Assembly: GCF_000717025.1 (NCBI RefSeq)
Contig: NZ_JNXG01000003.1
Coordinates: 62,001 to 126,000, forward strand
DNA: 64,000 nucleotides
From: Streptomyces atroolivaceus
GTDB taxonomy: Bacteria; Actinomycetota; Actinomycetes; Streptomycetales; Streptomycetaceae
Reading direction: 5' to 3'
Position numbers and translations under genes: made by a program. The notes beneath the pieces were generated by a model. The model had not been told where the DNA came from. It worked only from the letters and a program-made list of their open reading frames with translations, and did not search any database. Below, piece after piece: positions 31,807 through 40,587 of the stretch; positions within the stretch are counted from its first letter, which is position 1, and each line of letters opens with the position of its first letter.

Positions 31807-34139
31807 CCAGCGACGCAGCCACCGCGACCAGCACCACCCACACGACGACACCGCCGCCCGAGGGCCCCGACCCGGACCAGGGGCTGCCCGCGCACGGACT
31901 GGGCGCCTCCCTCCCGCCCGCCGACGCACGGGCCAAGACCGAGGGCACCTTCCCGTACGCGGCCGACCTGTGGGCCGAGGGACTGCTGTGGGCCGCTGTG
32001 CTGCGTTCCCCGCACCCGCACGCGCGCATCCTGTCGATCGACACGACGGCCGCCGCCGGCATGCCGGGGGTACGTGCGGTCGTCACGCACGAGGACATCC
32101 CCGGGGACGGCTCGTACGGCCGCCGGGTCGTCGACCGTCCGGTGTTCGCATCCGAGCTCGTACGCCACCACGGCGAGGCGATCGCCGCCGTCGCCGCGGA
32201 CCACCCCGACACCGCCAGGCTGGCCGCCGCGGCGATCGCCGTGGAGTACGAGGTCCTCGAACCGGTCACCGACCCCGAGAAGGCCTTCGCCGCCGAACCA
32301 CTGCACCCCGACGGCAACCTGATCCGCCACATCCCGCTGCGCTACGGCGACCCGGACACCGTGGGCGAGGTCATCGTCGAGGGCCTGTACCGCATCGGCC
32401 GTCAGGACCCCGCACCGATCGGTGCGGAGGCCGGCCTCGCCGTGCCCCGCCCTGACGGAGGCGTGGAGCTCTACACGGCGTCCACCGACCCGCACACCGA
32501 CCGCGACCTGGCCGCCGCGTGCTTCGGCCTGGCCCCCGAGCGGGTGAAGGTCGTCGTGACGGGTGTCCCCGGAGCGACCGGCGACCGGGAGGACCCCGGC
32601 TTCCAGATCCCGCTCGGACTGCTCGCCCTGCGCACCGGCTGCCCCGTCAAACTGGCCGCCACCCGCGAGGAGTCCTTCCTCGGGCACGCCCACCGCCACC
32701 CGACCCTGCTGCGGTACCGCCACCACGCGGACGCCGAGGGCAGGCTGGTCAAGGTCGAGGCGCAGATCCTCCTCGACGCGGGCGCGTACGCCGACTCCTC
32801 GTCCGAATCCCTGGCCGCCGCCGTGGCCTTCGCCTGCGGGCCGTACGTCGTCCCCCACGCGTTCATCGAGGGCTGGGCGGTCCGTACGAACAATCCGCCC
32901 TCGGGGCACGTACGGGGCGAGGGCGCGATGCAGGTCTGCGCCGCGTACGAGGGCCAGATGGACAAGCTGGCGGCGAAGCTGGGCATCGACCCGGTCGAAC
33001 TCCGCCTGCGCAACGCCCTCTCCACGGGCGACATCCTGCCCACCAGCCAGACCGTGACCTGCCCCGCCCCTGTCGCCGAACTCCTCGGTGCGCTGCGCGG
33101 CTTCCCGCTCCCCGCGCTGCCCAAGGACGTCCCGGAGGACGACTGGCTGCTCCCCGGGGGCCCGGAGGGTGCCGGGGAGCCCGGAGCCGTACGCAGGGGC
33201 GTCGGCTACGCCCTCGGCATGGTCCACATGCTGGGTGCCGAGGGCGCCGACGAGGTCTCCACGGCCACGGTCCGGATCCATGACGGCGTCGCCACCGTCA
33301 TCTGCGCGGCCGTCGAGACCGGGCAGGGCTTCACCACGCTCGCCCGCCAGATCGTCCAGGAGACCCTGGGCGTCGAAGAGGTCCACGTCGCGGCGGTGGA
33401 CACCGACCAGCCCCCCGCCGGCCCGGCGACGCACGGCCGCCACACCTGGGTCTCGGGCGGGGCGATCGAACGCGCCGCCAAGATGGTCCGCACCCAGCTC
33501 CTCCAGCCGCTGGCCCACAAGTTCGGCATGTCCACGGAGCTCCTCCAGATCGCCGACGGCAAGATCACCTCGTACGACGGTGTGCTGTCCACGACGGTCA
33601 TGGAGGCGATGGACGGCAAGGAACTCTGGGCCACCGCCCAGTGCCGCCCTCACCCCACCGAGCCCCTGGACGAGTCCGGCCAGGGTGACGCCTTCGTGGG
33701 CCTGGCCTTCTGCGCGGTCCGCGCGGTGGTCGACGTCGACATCGAACTCGGCTCGGTCCGGGTGGTCGAGATGGCCGTCGCTCAGGACGTCGGCCGGATC
33801 CTCAACCCGTCCCAGCTGGCGACCCGCATCGAGGCGGGCGTCACCCAGGGCATCGGCGCGGCCCTCACGGAGAACCTCCGCACCGCCCGTGGTCTGATCC
33901 GCCACCCGGACCTCACCGGGTACGCCCTTCCGACGTCCCTGGACGCGCCGGACATCCACATCGTCAAACTGATCGAGGAACGCGACGTCGTGGCCCCCTT
34001 CGGGGCCAAGCCCGCCTCGGCCGTCCCGGTGGTGACGTCCCCCGCGGCGGTGGCGTCGGCGGTCCGCGCGGCGACGGGCCGCCCGGTCAACAGGCTCCCG
34101 ATCAGGCCTCAGGCGGCGGTGGCCACGCCGAAGGCGTGA
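31803..34139 (+). CDS. Molybdenum hydroxylase molybdopterin-binding large subunit (xanthine dehydrogenase family)
   Basis: 778 aa from GTG 31803, with an AAGGAGG site 4 nt upstream. The family layout is clear: substrate-channel domain (EGTFPYAADLWAEGLLWAAVLRS), then cofactor-binding segments including GHVRGEGAMQVCAAYEGQMD, AVETGQGFTTLARQIVQETLG, AGPATHGRHTWVSGGAI and DVGRILNPSQLATRIEAG. Near the C-terminus, where relatives have a Gly-Glu-Pro/Ser motif with the catalytic Glu, this protein reads APFGAKPASAVPVV, with Lys in place of Glu. The substrate is therefore uncertain; xanthine or hypoxanthine would be the default guess. Confidence 0.88.
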   Translation: MTSDAATATSTTHTTTPPPEGPDPDQGLPAHGLGASLPPADARAKTEGTFPYAADLWAEGLLWAAVLRSPHPHARILSIDTTAAAGMPGVRAVVTHEDIPGDGSYGRRVVDRPVFASELVRHHGEAIAAVAADHPDTARLAAAAIAVEYEVLEPVTDPEKAFAAEPLHPDGNLIRHIPLRYGDPDTVGEVIVEGLYRIGRQDPAPIGAEAGLAVPRPDGGVELYTASTDPHTDRDLAAACFGLAPERVKVVVTGVPGATGDREDPGFQIPLGLLALRTGCPVKLAATREESFLGHAHRHPTLLRYRHHADAEGRLVKVEAQILLDAGAYADSSSESLAAAVAFACGPYVVPHAFIEGWAVRTNNPPSGHVRGEGAMQVCAAYEGQMDKLAAKLGIDPVELRLRNALSTGDILPTSQTVTCPAPVAELLGALRGFPLPALPKDVPEDDWLLPGGPEGAGEPGAVRRGVGYALGMVHMLGAEGADEVSTATVRIHDGVATVICAAVETGQGFTTLARQIVQETLGVEEVHVAAVDTDQPPAGPATHGRHTWVSGGAIERAAKMVRTQLLQPLAHKFGMSTELLQIADGKITSYDGVLSTTVMEAMDGKELWATAQCRPHPTEPLDESGQGDAFVGLAFCAVRAVVDVDIELGSVRVVEMAVAQDVGRILNPSQLATRIEAGVTQGIGAALTENLRTARGLIRHPDLTGYALPTSLDAPDIHIVKLIEERDVVAPFGAKPASAVPVVTSPAAVASAVRAATGRPVNRLPIRPQAAVATPKA

Positions 34140-34249
34140 CGCTCCGGGTACAGACGTGCGCAGACGCGTAACTCGCGGGCGCGGTGTGACACAGATGCTG
34201 GCTACAGTGACCCAGAGGCTGCAGCAGTCTGTATCCGGGGGAGGGCGCT
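34140..34249. other. Gap before the ESX-like module
   Basis: 110 bp with a possible -10 box TACAGT (34203-34208) but no convincing -35 hexamer. Confidence 0.3.
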
Positions 34250-34747
34250 GTGCTGCCGAGCGAGGGTGGAGTGGGACCGGTGGCGATGCCGGGATTCATG
34301 GCGGGCATCGCGGTGGCGTCCCTGGTCACGGAGCTCACGTCGTTCACGAAGTTCCGTAACCACATAGAAGAAGTCCTGCGCGACCTGAAGGAGTCCCCGG
34401 CGGGACCCAGGCAGCTGGCGGAAGACCCCATGTCGCGCCGGCAGTTCGGCGGGGGCGACAGCCGGTGGGCAGAGGCCGCTTCGCTGTTCATGTCGTACGA
34501 GACGGTGATCACGGAGCTGGAGTCGCTCTCGAAGCTGCTCTCGGACTGCATCGAGGGCATGAGCATCGCGGTGCTCGCCTCCCACAACGGCTACGCGAAC
34601 ATCGACGACGACCTCCGCCGCCGCATGCTCGCGATCAGCGACGGGGTGGAAGAGCACTACGGCGGGGAGTACGACCCGACGGGGCAGCGAAACGGGCAGG
34701 CGACCCCGGACGTGCCCAAGCCGAAGCCGACCACCGGAGCGATCTGA
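34250..34747 (+). CDS. Small helical protein of an ESX/type VII-like module
   Basis: 165 aa from GTG 34250, behind a strong GGGGGAGGG site. I do not recognise a named domain. The middle (SRWAEAASLFMSYETVITEL, then LSDCIEGMSIAVLASHN) predicts two long helices joined by a turn and the ending YANIDDDLRRRM recalls the C-terminal part of ESX proteins, but no W-x-G motif is at the turn. The last 25 residues are Pro/Gly-rich. It is 49 bp ahead of a WXG protein and a mycosin, and could be its helical partner. Confidence 0.6.
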   Translation: MLPSEGGVGPVAMPGFMAGIAVASLVTELTSFTKFRNHIEEVLRDLKESPAGPRQLAEDPMSRRQFGGGDSRWAEAASLFMSYETVITELESLSKLLSDCIEGMSIAVLASHNGYANIDDDLRRRMLAISDGVEEHYGGEYDPTGQRNGQATPDVPKPKPTTGAI

Positions 34748-34796
34748 TGATGACGACGTGCACGAGAACGGCACGGGGGACAGGCGGGGGCTAGGG

Positions 34797-36260
34797 ATGG
34801 ACCACGGGGAAGCAGGGCAGGGCACGCCGTTCGACACAATGTCGCACGAGGAGATGCTCGCGTGGCTGGATGTGGCCAACAGCGGGGCGATCCAGGGCGC
34901 GTCGGACCGGCTGGTGAGCGCGGCGAAGAAGATCCGCGAGATCGCGGAAGAGCTCAGGGGCCGTCCGCAGACGGTCGAGTGGAAGGGCGAGGGCGCGGAC
35001 GCGTTCCGCACCTGGAGCGCGGATCTGGTGAACGCGACGTTGCGGCTGGGTGCCTACAGCGAGGGCGCGGCGAAGTGGCTGGCCCGCGCCTCCGACTCCC
35101 TCGCCTCGGCCCAGGTGTCCATCCCGCGCACCCACGCGGGGGCGCAGGCGAACCTGGACGCCGCGCTGGCGGCACGGAACGACCCGGACGCGTCGGCGGT
35201 GGCGCAGAAGTCGGCAGAAACGCTGGTCGCCGCGAAGGAGGCGAACCGCCAGGAGGCTGCGGCGGAGATGCGGAAGCTGGCGCAGGCGTACGCGTTGTCG
35301 GCCTCGCAGATGGACGGCCTGGAGAAGCCGGCGTTTCCGCCTCCGCCGGGGGAGATCGTGCCGGAGCGAGCAGGTGGCTACGGTGGCTCCGAGACGTACG
35401 GCGTACCAGCTGGCGGCAGCGGGGCCGTGGACGAGGGCACCCCTCGTGGGGAGCCCAGGCACTCCGTGTCCGCGCAGGCAACGGCTCCTGGGAGCCCGGT
35501 CGCTCCTGAGCTCCCAGCGGTCCGCGCGCCGCTCCACCTCGAAACCCCGGTCAGTATGGAGGTCAACAGCACAGCGACTCTGCCGCAGCCCCCGTCCGCG
35601 CCATCAGCGCCACTGCCAGGGCCGCCGGTGACGGGCAAGCCGGACGGGGGTCTCCCCTCGGGGTTCCCCGTTGTGCCACCCACGCTCGGCGGCTCACGGC
35701 CGTTTCCAGGCCCTCACGGCAGCGCGAAGAGTTCGGGGCCGGGTGTCCGGTCGCCGTTGCTACCTGGCCAGAGCGTGCCCGGCTCGGGCCAGGCAAGCCG
35801 CCCGCCGCGCGGTGATGCGGGCATCTACGGTGGCAGGCCGACAGCCCAGCCCACCGGGCGAGGGCTTCCGGGCGGAACCGTTGTCGGCGGTGAGGGGACC
35901 CAGGGACGCGCCCCCGTGGGCCACGGCGGTATGAGCGGCGGCGGCGCTGCCCGGGGCGGGAGTGGGGCCACGGGCGGACGGCTTCCGGCCGGCGGAAGCA
36001 ACGGGATCGTCGGTGGCCGACCCCAGCAGACGGCGCGTTCAGGTGAACGTCCCTTCACGCCCGGTGGCACAGGCCTTGTCCGGGGCAACGAAGCCGGGCG
36101 TGCCGCTGGACAGGCGGGACGTGGAACGGCAGGGCCGTCCGGGTCTCGGCCGCAAGCTCCCCGTAGGGATGAAGGTGGCGAGCGTCCCGATTACCTGGTT
36201 GAAGACGAAGAGACTTGGCAGCAGGGTGGACGGCGCGTCGTACCTCCTGTTATCGACTGA
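34797..36260 (+). CDS. WXG100-like protein with long Gly/Pro-rich tail (putative type VII substrate)
   Basis: 487 aa from ATG 34797 (GGGGGCTAGG upstream). Residues about 15-180 are helical and contain a W-x-G turn (VEWKGEGADAF, Trp62-Gly64), the signature of WXG100/PPE-like substrates of type VII secretion. From about residue 185 the rest is Gly, Pro and Ser-rich and without regular structure. The tail ends in an acidic stretch (DEGGERPDYLVEDEETW). The stop TGA lies at 36258-36260, so the mycosin gene either overlaps it (TGATG) or starts 26 bp later. The pairing suggests that the mycosin processes or follows this substrate. Confidence 0.8.
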   Translation: MDHGEAGQGTPFDTMSHEEMLAWLDVANSGAIQGASDRLVSAAKKIREIAEELRGRPQTVEWKGEGADAFRTWSADLVNATLRLGAYSEGAAKWLARASDSLASAQVSIPRTHAGAQANLDAALAARNDPDASAVAQKSAETLVAAKEANRQEAAAEMRKLAQAYALSASQMDGLEKPAFPPPPGEIVPERAGGYGGSETYGVPAGGSGAVDEGTPRGEPRHSVSAQATAPGSPVAPELPAVRAPLHLETPVSMEVNSTATLPQPPSAPSAPLPGPPVTGKPDGGLPSGFPVVPPTLGGSRPFPGPHGSAKSSGPGVRSPLLPGQSVPGSGQASRPPRGDAGIYGGRPTAQPTGRGLPGGTVVGGEGTQGRAPVGHGGMSGGGAARGGSGATGGRLPAGGSNGIVGGRPQQTARSGERPFTPGGTGLVRGNEAGRAAGQAGRGTAGPSGSRPQAPRRDEGGERPDYLVEDEETWQQGGRRVVPPVID

Positions 36261-36286
36261 TGGAAAGTTCCCGGACAAGGATGCGA

Positions 36287-37663
36287 ATGCTTACCAGAAG
36301 TGTGCACAAAGGACGGCAGAGGGCCGTGCTGTCGACGGCCCTTGCAGCACTTCTGGTAGCTGCTTCGGGAGGTCATGCCCAGGCGGATTCGATCCGTTCG
36401 GATCAGTGGCACCTGACAGCGATGAAGGCCGAGGAGATGTGGCGCACCAGTACAGGGAAGGGCGTCACTGTTGCGGTGATCGACTCAGGGGTCGACAGGT
36501 CAAACCCTGATCTGGAAGGGCAGGTCCTCGACGGGAAGGACTTCGCTCCGGGGGAATCCGGTGACGAGCACACGGGCTACGACGGTCACGGCACGGGTAT
36601 CGCTGCCCTGATCGCCGGAACTGGTGACAGCCGGGGCGGAGATGGTGCGTTCGGGCTGGCTCCCGGCGTGAAGATTCTTCCTGTCCGGGTCCCCGACAAG
36701 GCTGCCAACCTTGCGGAAGATATCGAACAGTTCAACGCCACGGTTCCTGCGGCCATCCGATATTCGGCCGACAAAGGTGCTCAGGTCATCAACATTTCGC
36801 TGGGGACGAGCGGGGGTTCCCAAAAGCTGACGGACTCGGTCAAGTACGCGCTGGACAAGGGCTCGTTGGTCTTTGCAGCAGTGGGTAACGATGCCAAGAG
36901 CACCAATAGTGTCAAGTACCCGGGAGCGACTCCCGGGGCCGTGGGCGTGGCGGCCATCGGTAAGGACCTGCAGCGGACGGAGGAATCCCAGTTCGGCCCC
37001 CAGGTGGACCTTTCCGCGCCGGGCGAGGAGATGATCCACGCCTGTCCGAGTGAGACAGGACTCTGCAAATCGCATGGCACCAGTGATGCCACAGCCCTCG
37101 CTTCAGCCTCCGCCGCACTCATCTGGTCCAAGCACCCGGACTGGACCAACAACCAGGTGCTGCGAGTGCTGCTCAACACGGCAGGCGGCCCCACGACCGG
37201 CGAGGAGCGTGCGGACGACATCGGCTACGGCATCGTCCGCCCCCGCATCGCTCTGAAGACCCCGGGCGACCCGGGCCCCGCCGACGAGTACCCGCTCCCT
37301 GACCTCGCCGCGGCCGAGTCCCCGGCGCCCTCCGCCGCCCCTTCCAAGGCCACGGGGGGCTCCGAGAAGAGCGATGAGCCGGCCTCCGCAGCACCGGCCG
37401 CCGGCGACAGCGGCAACACCACCCTCTGGATCGGCCTGGGCATCGGCGCAGCAGCCCTCATCGGTGCCGCAGCGGCTGTCGTGGTCGTCCGCTCCCGCCG
37501 CCGGAGCGCCGCCCGCGCCGTCCCGCAGCCGCACCCGTACCAGCCGCCGCACCCGTACCAGCAGCAACCGCAGCCGCCGTACCCGGCGTACGGGCCCCCG
37601 CCCGGTGGTCCGGGGACCGGCACACCGTACGGCGGCCCTCCAGGCCAAGGTCCGGCCGCCTGA
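36287..37663 (+). CDS. Type VII secretion-associated serine protease, mycosin (MycP-like, S8)
   Basis: 458 aa from ATG 36287 (AAGGA 5 nt before); ATG 36260, overlapping the previous stop, would add 9 residues. A signal peptide (LSTALAALLVAASGGHAQA) precedes a subtilisin domain with Asp66 (VAVIDSGVD), His101 (YDGHGTGIAALIAG), oxyanion Asn (FAAVGND) and Ser266 (SHGTSDATALASASAAL). A Pro-rich linker, one membrane helix (LWIGLGIGAAALIGAAAAVV) and a Pro/Tyr-rich cytoplasmic tail complete the mycosin plan. No EccB, C, D or E gene is near, so a remote ESX core must be used, or the protein acts alone. A+T content is higher than in neighbours up to about 37150. Confidence 0.9.
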   Translation: MLTRSVHKGRQRAVLSTALAALLVAASGGHAQADSIRSDQWHLTAMKAEEMWRTSTGKGVTVAVIDSGVDRSNPDLEGQVLDGKDFAPGESGDEHTGYDGHGTGIAALIAGTGDSRGGDGAFGLAPGVKILPVRVPDKAANLAEDIEQFNATVPAAIRYSADKGAQVINISLGTSGGSQKLTDSVKYALDKGSLVFAAVGNDAKSTNSVKYPGATPGAVGVAAIGKDLQRTEESQFGPQVDLSAPGEEMIHACPSETGLCKSHGTSDATALASASAALIWSKHPDWTNNQVLRVLLNTAGGPTTGEERADDIGYGIVRPRIALKTPGDPGPADEYPLPDLAAAESPAPSAAPSKATGGSEKSDEPASAAPAAGDSGNTTLWIGLGIGAAALIGAAAAVVVVRSRRRSAARAVPQPHPYQPPHPYQQQPQPPYPAYGPPPGGPGTGTPYGGPPGQGPAA

Positions 37664-37790
37664 GTCCGCGAGGCCCGGCGGGCGTGCGGCGCCCGGGCGC
37701 CGGGTGACTCGCGCGGTCTGATGAGGGTGTCCCGCCGGAATGCTGTGACCGGAATCCGACCCCAGGCACTTCCTGCCCCGGCCGTCTGCG

Positions 37791-38354
37791 TCAGCAGGCG
37801 CCGTCGTCGACCGTGGCGGTCAGGTCGTACTCGGGGATGGAGCTGCTGCTCCCGCCGTCCGCTCCCGGGACGAAGACCCCGCCCTCTGCGGACTTCTCCT
37901 CCGTGACGTGCATGCAGACGGTCGTGGCAGCACCACCCGCGGATATCTCGTAGTCGTGCCCGCCCCCGGCCGCCCGTTCCACGGAAACCCTGTACAGCGG
38001 CCCCTGGTCGTCACCCGCCCTCATGACGCCCGCCTTGATCAGCGAGGTGTAGCCGTCCGCCGGGTCGCGGCGGATCTGCGTGTCGGCGGCCATGGAGTCG
38101 GCCGCCTCCTCGGCGGCCTCCCGGACCTCGCTCGCGCTCCAGGAGGCCCTGTCGATGCCTGCCTGGACCGAACAGCCCCCGAAGACGAACACCCCGGCGG
38201 CCCCGAACGCGGCGACCCGCCCCACTGCGAGAGCCGTGTCCGACGGCTGCCGTGCCGCCTGCGGCCGGGCCCGCCAGTAGAGCCGGTAGGGGCCGACCAG
38301 CGCCACGACGAGAAACGCCGCGGCTATGACGAACAAGAAGATGACGACGGCCAT
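37791..38354 (-). CDS. Hypothetical membrane protein
   Basis: 187 aa from ATG 38354, with GGGGAGC before it on the minus strand. Two membrane helices (MAVVIFLFVIAAAFLVVALV and VGRVAAFGAAGVFVFGGCSV) precede an outward domain of about 125 residues with a Cys near its end. I find no family match. It converges on the mycosin gene and lies next to tRNA-Cys, without evident operon partners. Confidence 0.7.
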   Translation of the reverse strand: MAVVIFLFVIAAAFLVVALVGPYRLYWRARPQAARQPSDTALAVGRVAAFGAAGVFVFGGCSVQAGIDRASWSASEVREAAEEAADSMAADTQIRRDPADGYTSLIKAGVMRAGDDQGPLYRVSVERAAGGGHDYEISAGGAATTVCMHVTEEKSAEGGVFVPGADGGSSSSIPEYDLTATVDDGAC

Positions 38355-38483
38355 GCGCGCGCTCCCCGTGATCCCGGTCCCTGCGGACCCGTGCACCGGA
38401 CAAGGGGCCAGATCCTACGCGCAGCCCTGTGGCCGACGGGAACGAGGCGGCGCCGGGCGGATGTCCCGCGCCGGCGCCGTAGG

Positions 38484-38558
38484 TGGAGACCGTGACCGGA
38501 TTCGAACCGGTGTAACTCGAGTTGCAGTCGAGCCCCTGAGCCTCTCGGGCACACGGTC
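38484..38558 (-). tRNA. tRNA-Cys (GCA)
   Basis: On the minus strand the acceptor stem GACCGTG/CACGGTC is perfect. The anticodon arm is CTCGA-CTGCAAC-TCGAG (anticodon GCA) and the T arm ACCGG-TTCGAAT-CCGGT. The discriminator is T, as cysteinyl-tRNA synthetase requires, and the CCA end is encoded (38484-38486). 75 nt in all. No duplicate of its 3' end or integrase gene was seen nearby. Confidence 0.95.
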
Positions 38559-38847
38559 GGGTGGTGTCGCTTCCCCGTGCTCATGACCGTACGGCTGCGC
38601 CGTGGCGCCATCAAGGGACGGGGGCCTGCCGCAACGCGACTGCCACACGCCGTTCATGAACGGCGGCGGGACCGGACGATGACGGAACTGAGCCCGGGGC
38701 AACGGCACTCGGCTGCTTTCGTCCGGAATTCGGAGAATCCATGGCCGGGCGCCTGGGCGACGGCGGAGATGCCGGCGATCCGGTGAGTGGGCCGGTGGTC
38801 GCGCGTTCAGGACGAAGCGGCCTTCCCGGAAGAACTTGGGGGAATTC
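38559..38847. other. Gap between tRNA-Cys and locus A
   Basis: 289 bp with no credible gene. It must hold the tRNA-Cys promoter (minus strand) and the promoter of the fused ESX-like gene. I could not fix either. Confidence 0.4.
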
Positions 38848-39708
38848 GTGACGTTCGAGCAAGAGTGGGCCGAACTGCGCGCGGCTGCGGCCCAGCGGAG
38901 CGCCGTGCAGATCAACAGCATTCCGGCCGCAGGAGGCGGGGGTGGCGACCTGGTGGTCCATCGTGACGACCTCGGTGCTATCGGAAACGGCAGGAACCCG
39001 GAAGGGCATCTCGACTTCTCGGACACCGACGACCGCCCCGGCCGCAGCATCGCCCGGGGCTTCCTCAGCACCCTTGGTCAGCACCCGGACGCCTACGCGA
39101 CCGTCTCGACCGCGGAGCAGGTGTACACGCGCAGTGTGCTGGAAGGGCAGGTGGGCCCGGACGGGAAGATCGACGAGGGCGCGGCCCGAGCGACGGTGCA
39201 CGTGGGTGCCGAGATGCAGGGCATGCTCGACCAGTCGCGGGCCGACCAGGTGGAGGCGACGAACCTGAAGACCCACGAGGACTACGGGAAGGCGGTCGCC
39301 AAGCGGTCCGGCTGGATCGAGTTCGGTGCCGTTGCGGGCGTGGCGGCAGGCGTCGCCTTCCTGCCCGCGACCGCGGCCGTGGGCACGGCGGCGATCCTCA
39401 TCCCGCTCGCGACCGACACGGCCAGCGGGGCTGCCGAGCAGGTCATCGGCCAGGTGGTCGGCGACATGTCCGACAAGTCGGTGGGCGAGCACAAGGAGAA
39501 GGTGGAGGAGCTCACCCGGGAGGAGAAGACCAAGGTCTACTCCTCAGGTGAAAGCATGGCCGAGTCCCCGATGGAGGATTTCATGCGGCGCAACGGGGTG
39601 ACCTCCGACAGCGAGTTCGGACAGGACCTGAAGGAATCCATGCGGGTCGGCTACGGCACGGGCAACGACCGCGAGAACCAGCAGGGCAACGACCCGGAGA
39701 CCGGCTGA
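38848..39708 (+). CDS. Locus A: chimeric ESX-like gene (start of small partner fused to end of large protein)
   Basis: 286 aa from GTG 38848 (GGGGGA 5 nt before). Residues 1-47, EWAELR...SAVQIN...GDLVVHRDDLGAIGN, match residues 1-52 of the small protein encoded at 47333-47782. From about residue 48 the protein instead matches residues about 530-764 of the large protein at 45039-47333, sharing FLSTLGQ, the QVYTRS/HLYTLS block, MLDQSRA/ILDHARV and the hydrophobic hairpin after SGWIEFGAV. The whole N-terminal WXG part of the large protein is missing. So the gene looks like a deletion fusion that stayed in frame. It may be a remnant or a new short protein. Confidence 0.75.
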   Translation: MTFEQEWAELRAAAAQRSAVQINSIPAAGGGGGDLVVHRDDLGAIGNGRNPEGHLDFSDTDDRPGRSIARGFLSTLGQHPDAYATVSTAEQVYTRSVLEGQVGPDGKIDEGAARATVHVGAEMQGMLDQSRADQVEATNLKTHEDYGKAVAKRSGWIEFGAVAGVAAGVAFLPATAAVGTAAILIPLATDTASGAAEQVIGQVVGDMSDKSVGEHKEKVEELTREEKTKVYSSGESMAESPMEDFMRRNGVTSDSEFGQDLKESMRVGYGTGNDRENQQGNDPETG

Positions 39709-39736
39709 GCCCGGTGGCCGGCCGAGGACAAGAACG

Positions 39737-40415
39737 ATGCAGATGGTGATCAGTCGTAGGGCTGTACGTGGCGGATTCCTCGGTGCGGCCATGGCCGGCT
39801 CCCTGGTCCTCGGGGCCACCGGCTGCGGGGGAGGGGACGACGAGGCCGGGAAGGCAGCCGACGAGGCCGTCGGGGCCGAACGGCTCTGCGGGGGGAGAGG
39901 CGGTGTCGGCCGAGGCGGGCAAGGCGCTGAAGGTGATCACCGGCTCATCCCGGTTCGAGGACGACGAGTCCACGGTGGTGCGGGCCGTACAGGCCCTGAG
40001 TGAAAGGTTCGCATCCTCCGCGACCGGCGACGGGGAGGTCTGCCGCGTCTATCCGACCACCGGGACGTCGGACGACGACCTCCGGATCACCTGGCAGCTG
40101 TCCGGCAGCGCCCCCGTGGACGACCCGGCCCCGAAGTTCACGGTGCTGAAGATGGGGGAGCGGGCCCTGGCCGCGACGGACGGCGCGTACCTCCGGTTCG
40201 CCTGCCGGAGCGGGGAGCTGCCCGGCTCCGCCCCGGCCCGCATCGACATCGGCGTCGAACGCGGAGGCATGCCCACGGAACCCGAGGGCGACCCCGAGGC
40301 GCTGAAGAACGCCTACGCCACCGTCGCCCACTCCTTCTCGTTGGCCATGGCGAAGGAACTGGACTGCGAGAACGACGGAGGGCTGGAAGCGCGGCCGTCC
40401 CTGGACCCGGCGTAA
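39737..40415 (+). pseudogene. Locus A lipoprotein gene broken by a one-base frameshift in a G-run
   Basis: From ATG 39737 (GAGGA 8 nt before) a signal peptide and lipobox are read (GSLVLGATGC), ending in the frame at GAERLCGG. The rest of the protein (from GGEAVSAEAGKALKVITG to 40415) is in the next frame. The switch lies at six Gs, 39890-39895; five Gs would join the two halves into about 225 aa. The downstream half resembles the locus B lipoprotein (Cys in the middle, FACRS against FSCAT, AKELDCEN against AEKLGCAA). This may be a true frameshift, a slip-controlled gene, or an assembly error. Confidence 0.75.
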
Positions 40416-40428
40416 CCCGGACTCGGGT

Positions 40429-40457
40429 GCGCCCGCCCCTCCCTGACGGGCGGGCGC
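40429..40457 (+). terminator. Hairpin terminator of locus A
   Basis: GCGCCCGCCC (40429-40438) pairs with GGGCGGGCGC (40448-40457), 13 bp after the lipoprotein stop. Confidence 0.65.
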
Positions 40458-40587
40458 GCCCTTCCGGCACCCTCCCGGGCAAGTCGGGTCGCTGGGGGCT
40501 GGGGCCGCGGTCGTAGGTCCATGGGACCGGCCGGGTACCGACCACCGACAGGGGTCACCCGGCGCGACGGCCCTTACCCTGGTGCGC

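Noticed and set aside
38484..38558. tRNA-Cys as an integration site for a mobile element carrying locus A
   Set aside because: No integrase gene, no repeat of the tRNA 3' end, and the nearby genes are on both sides without a boundary I can see.
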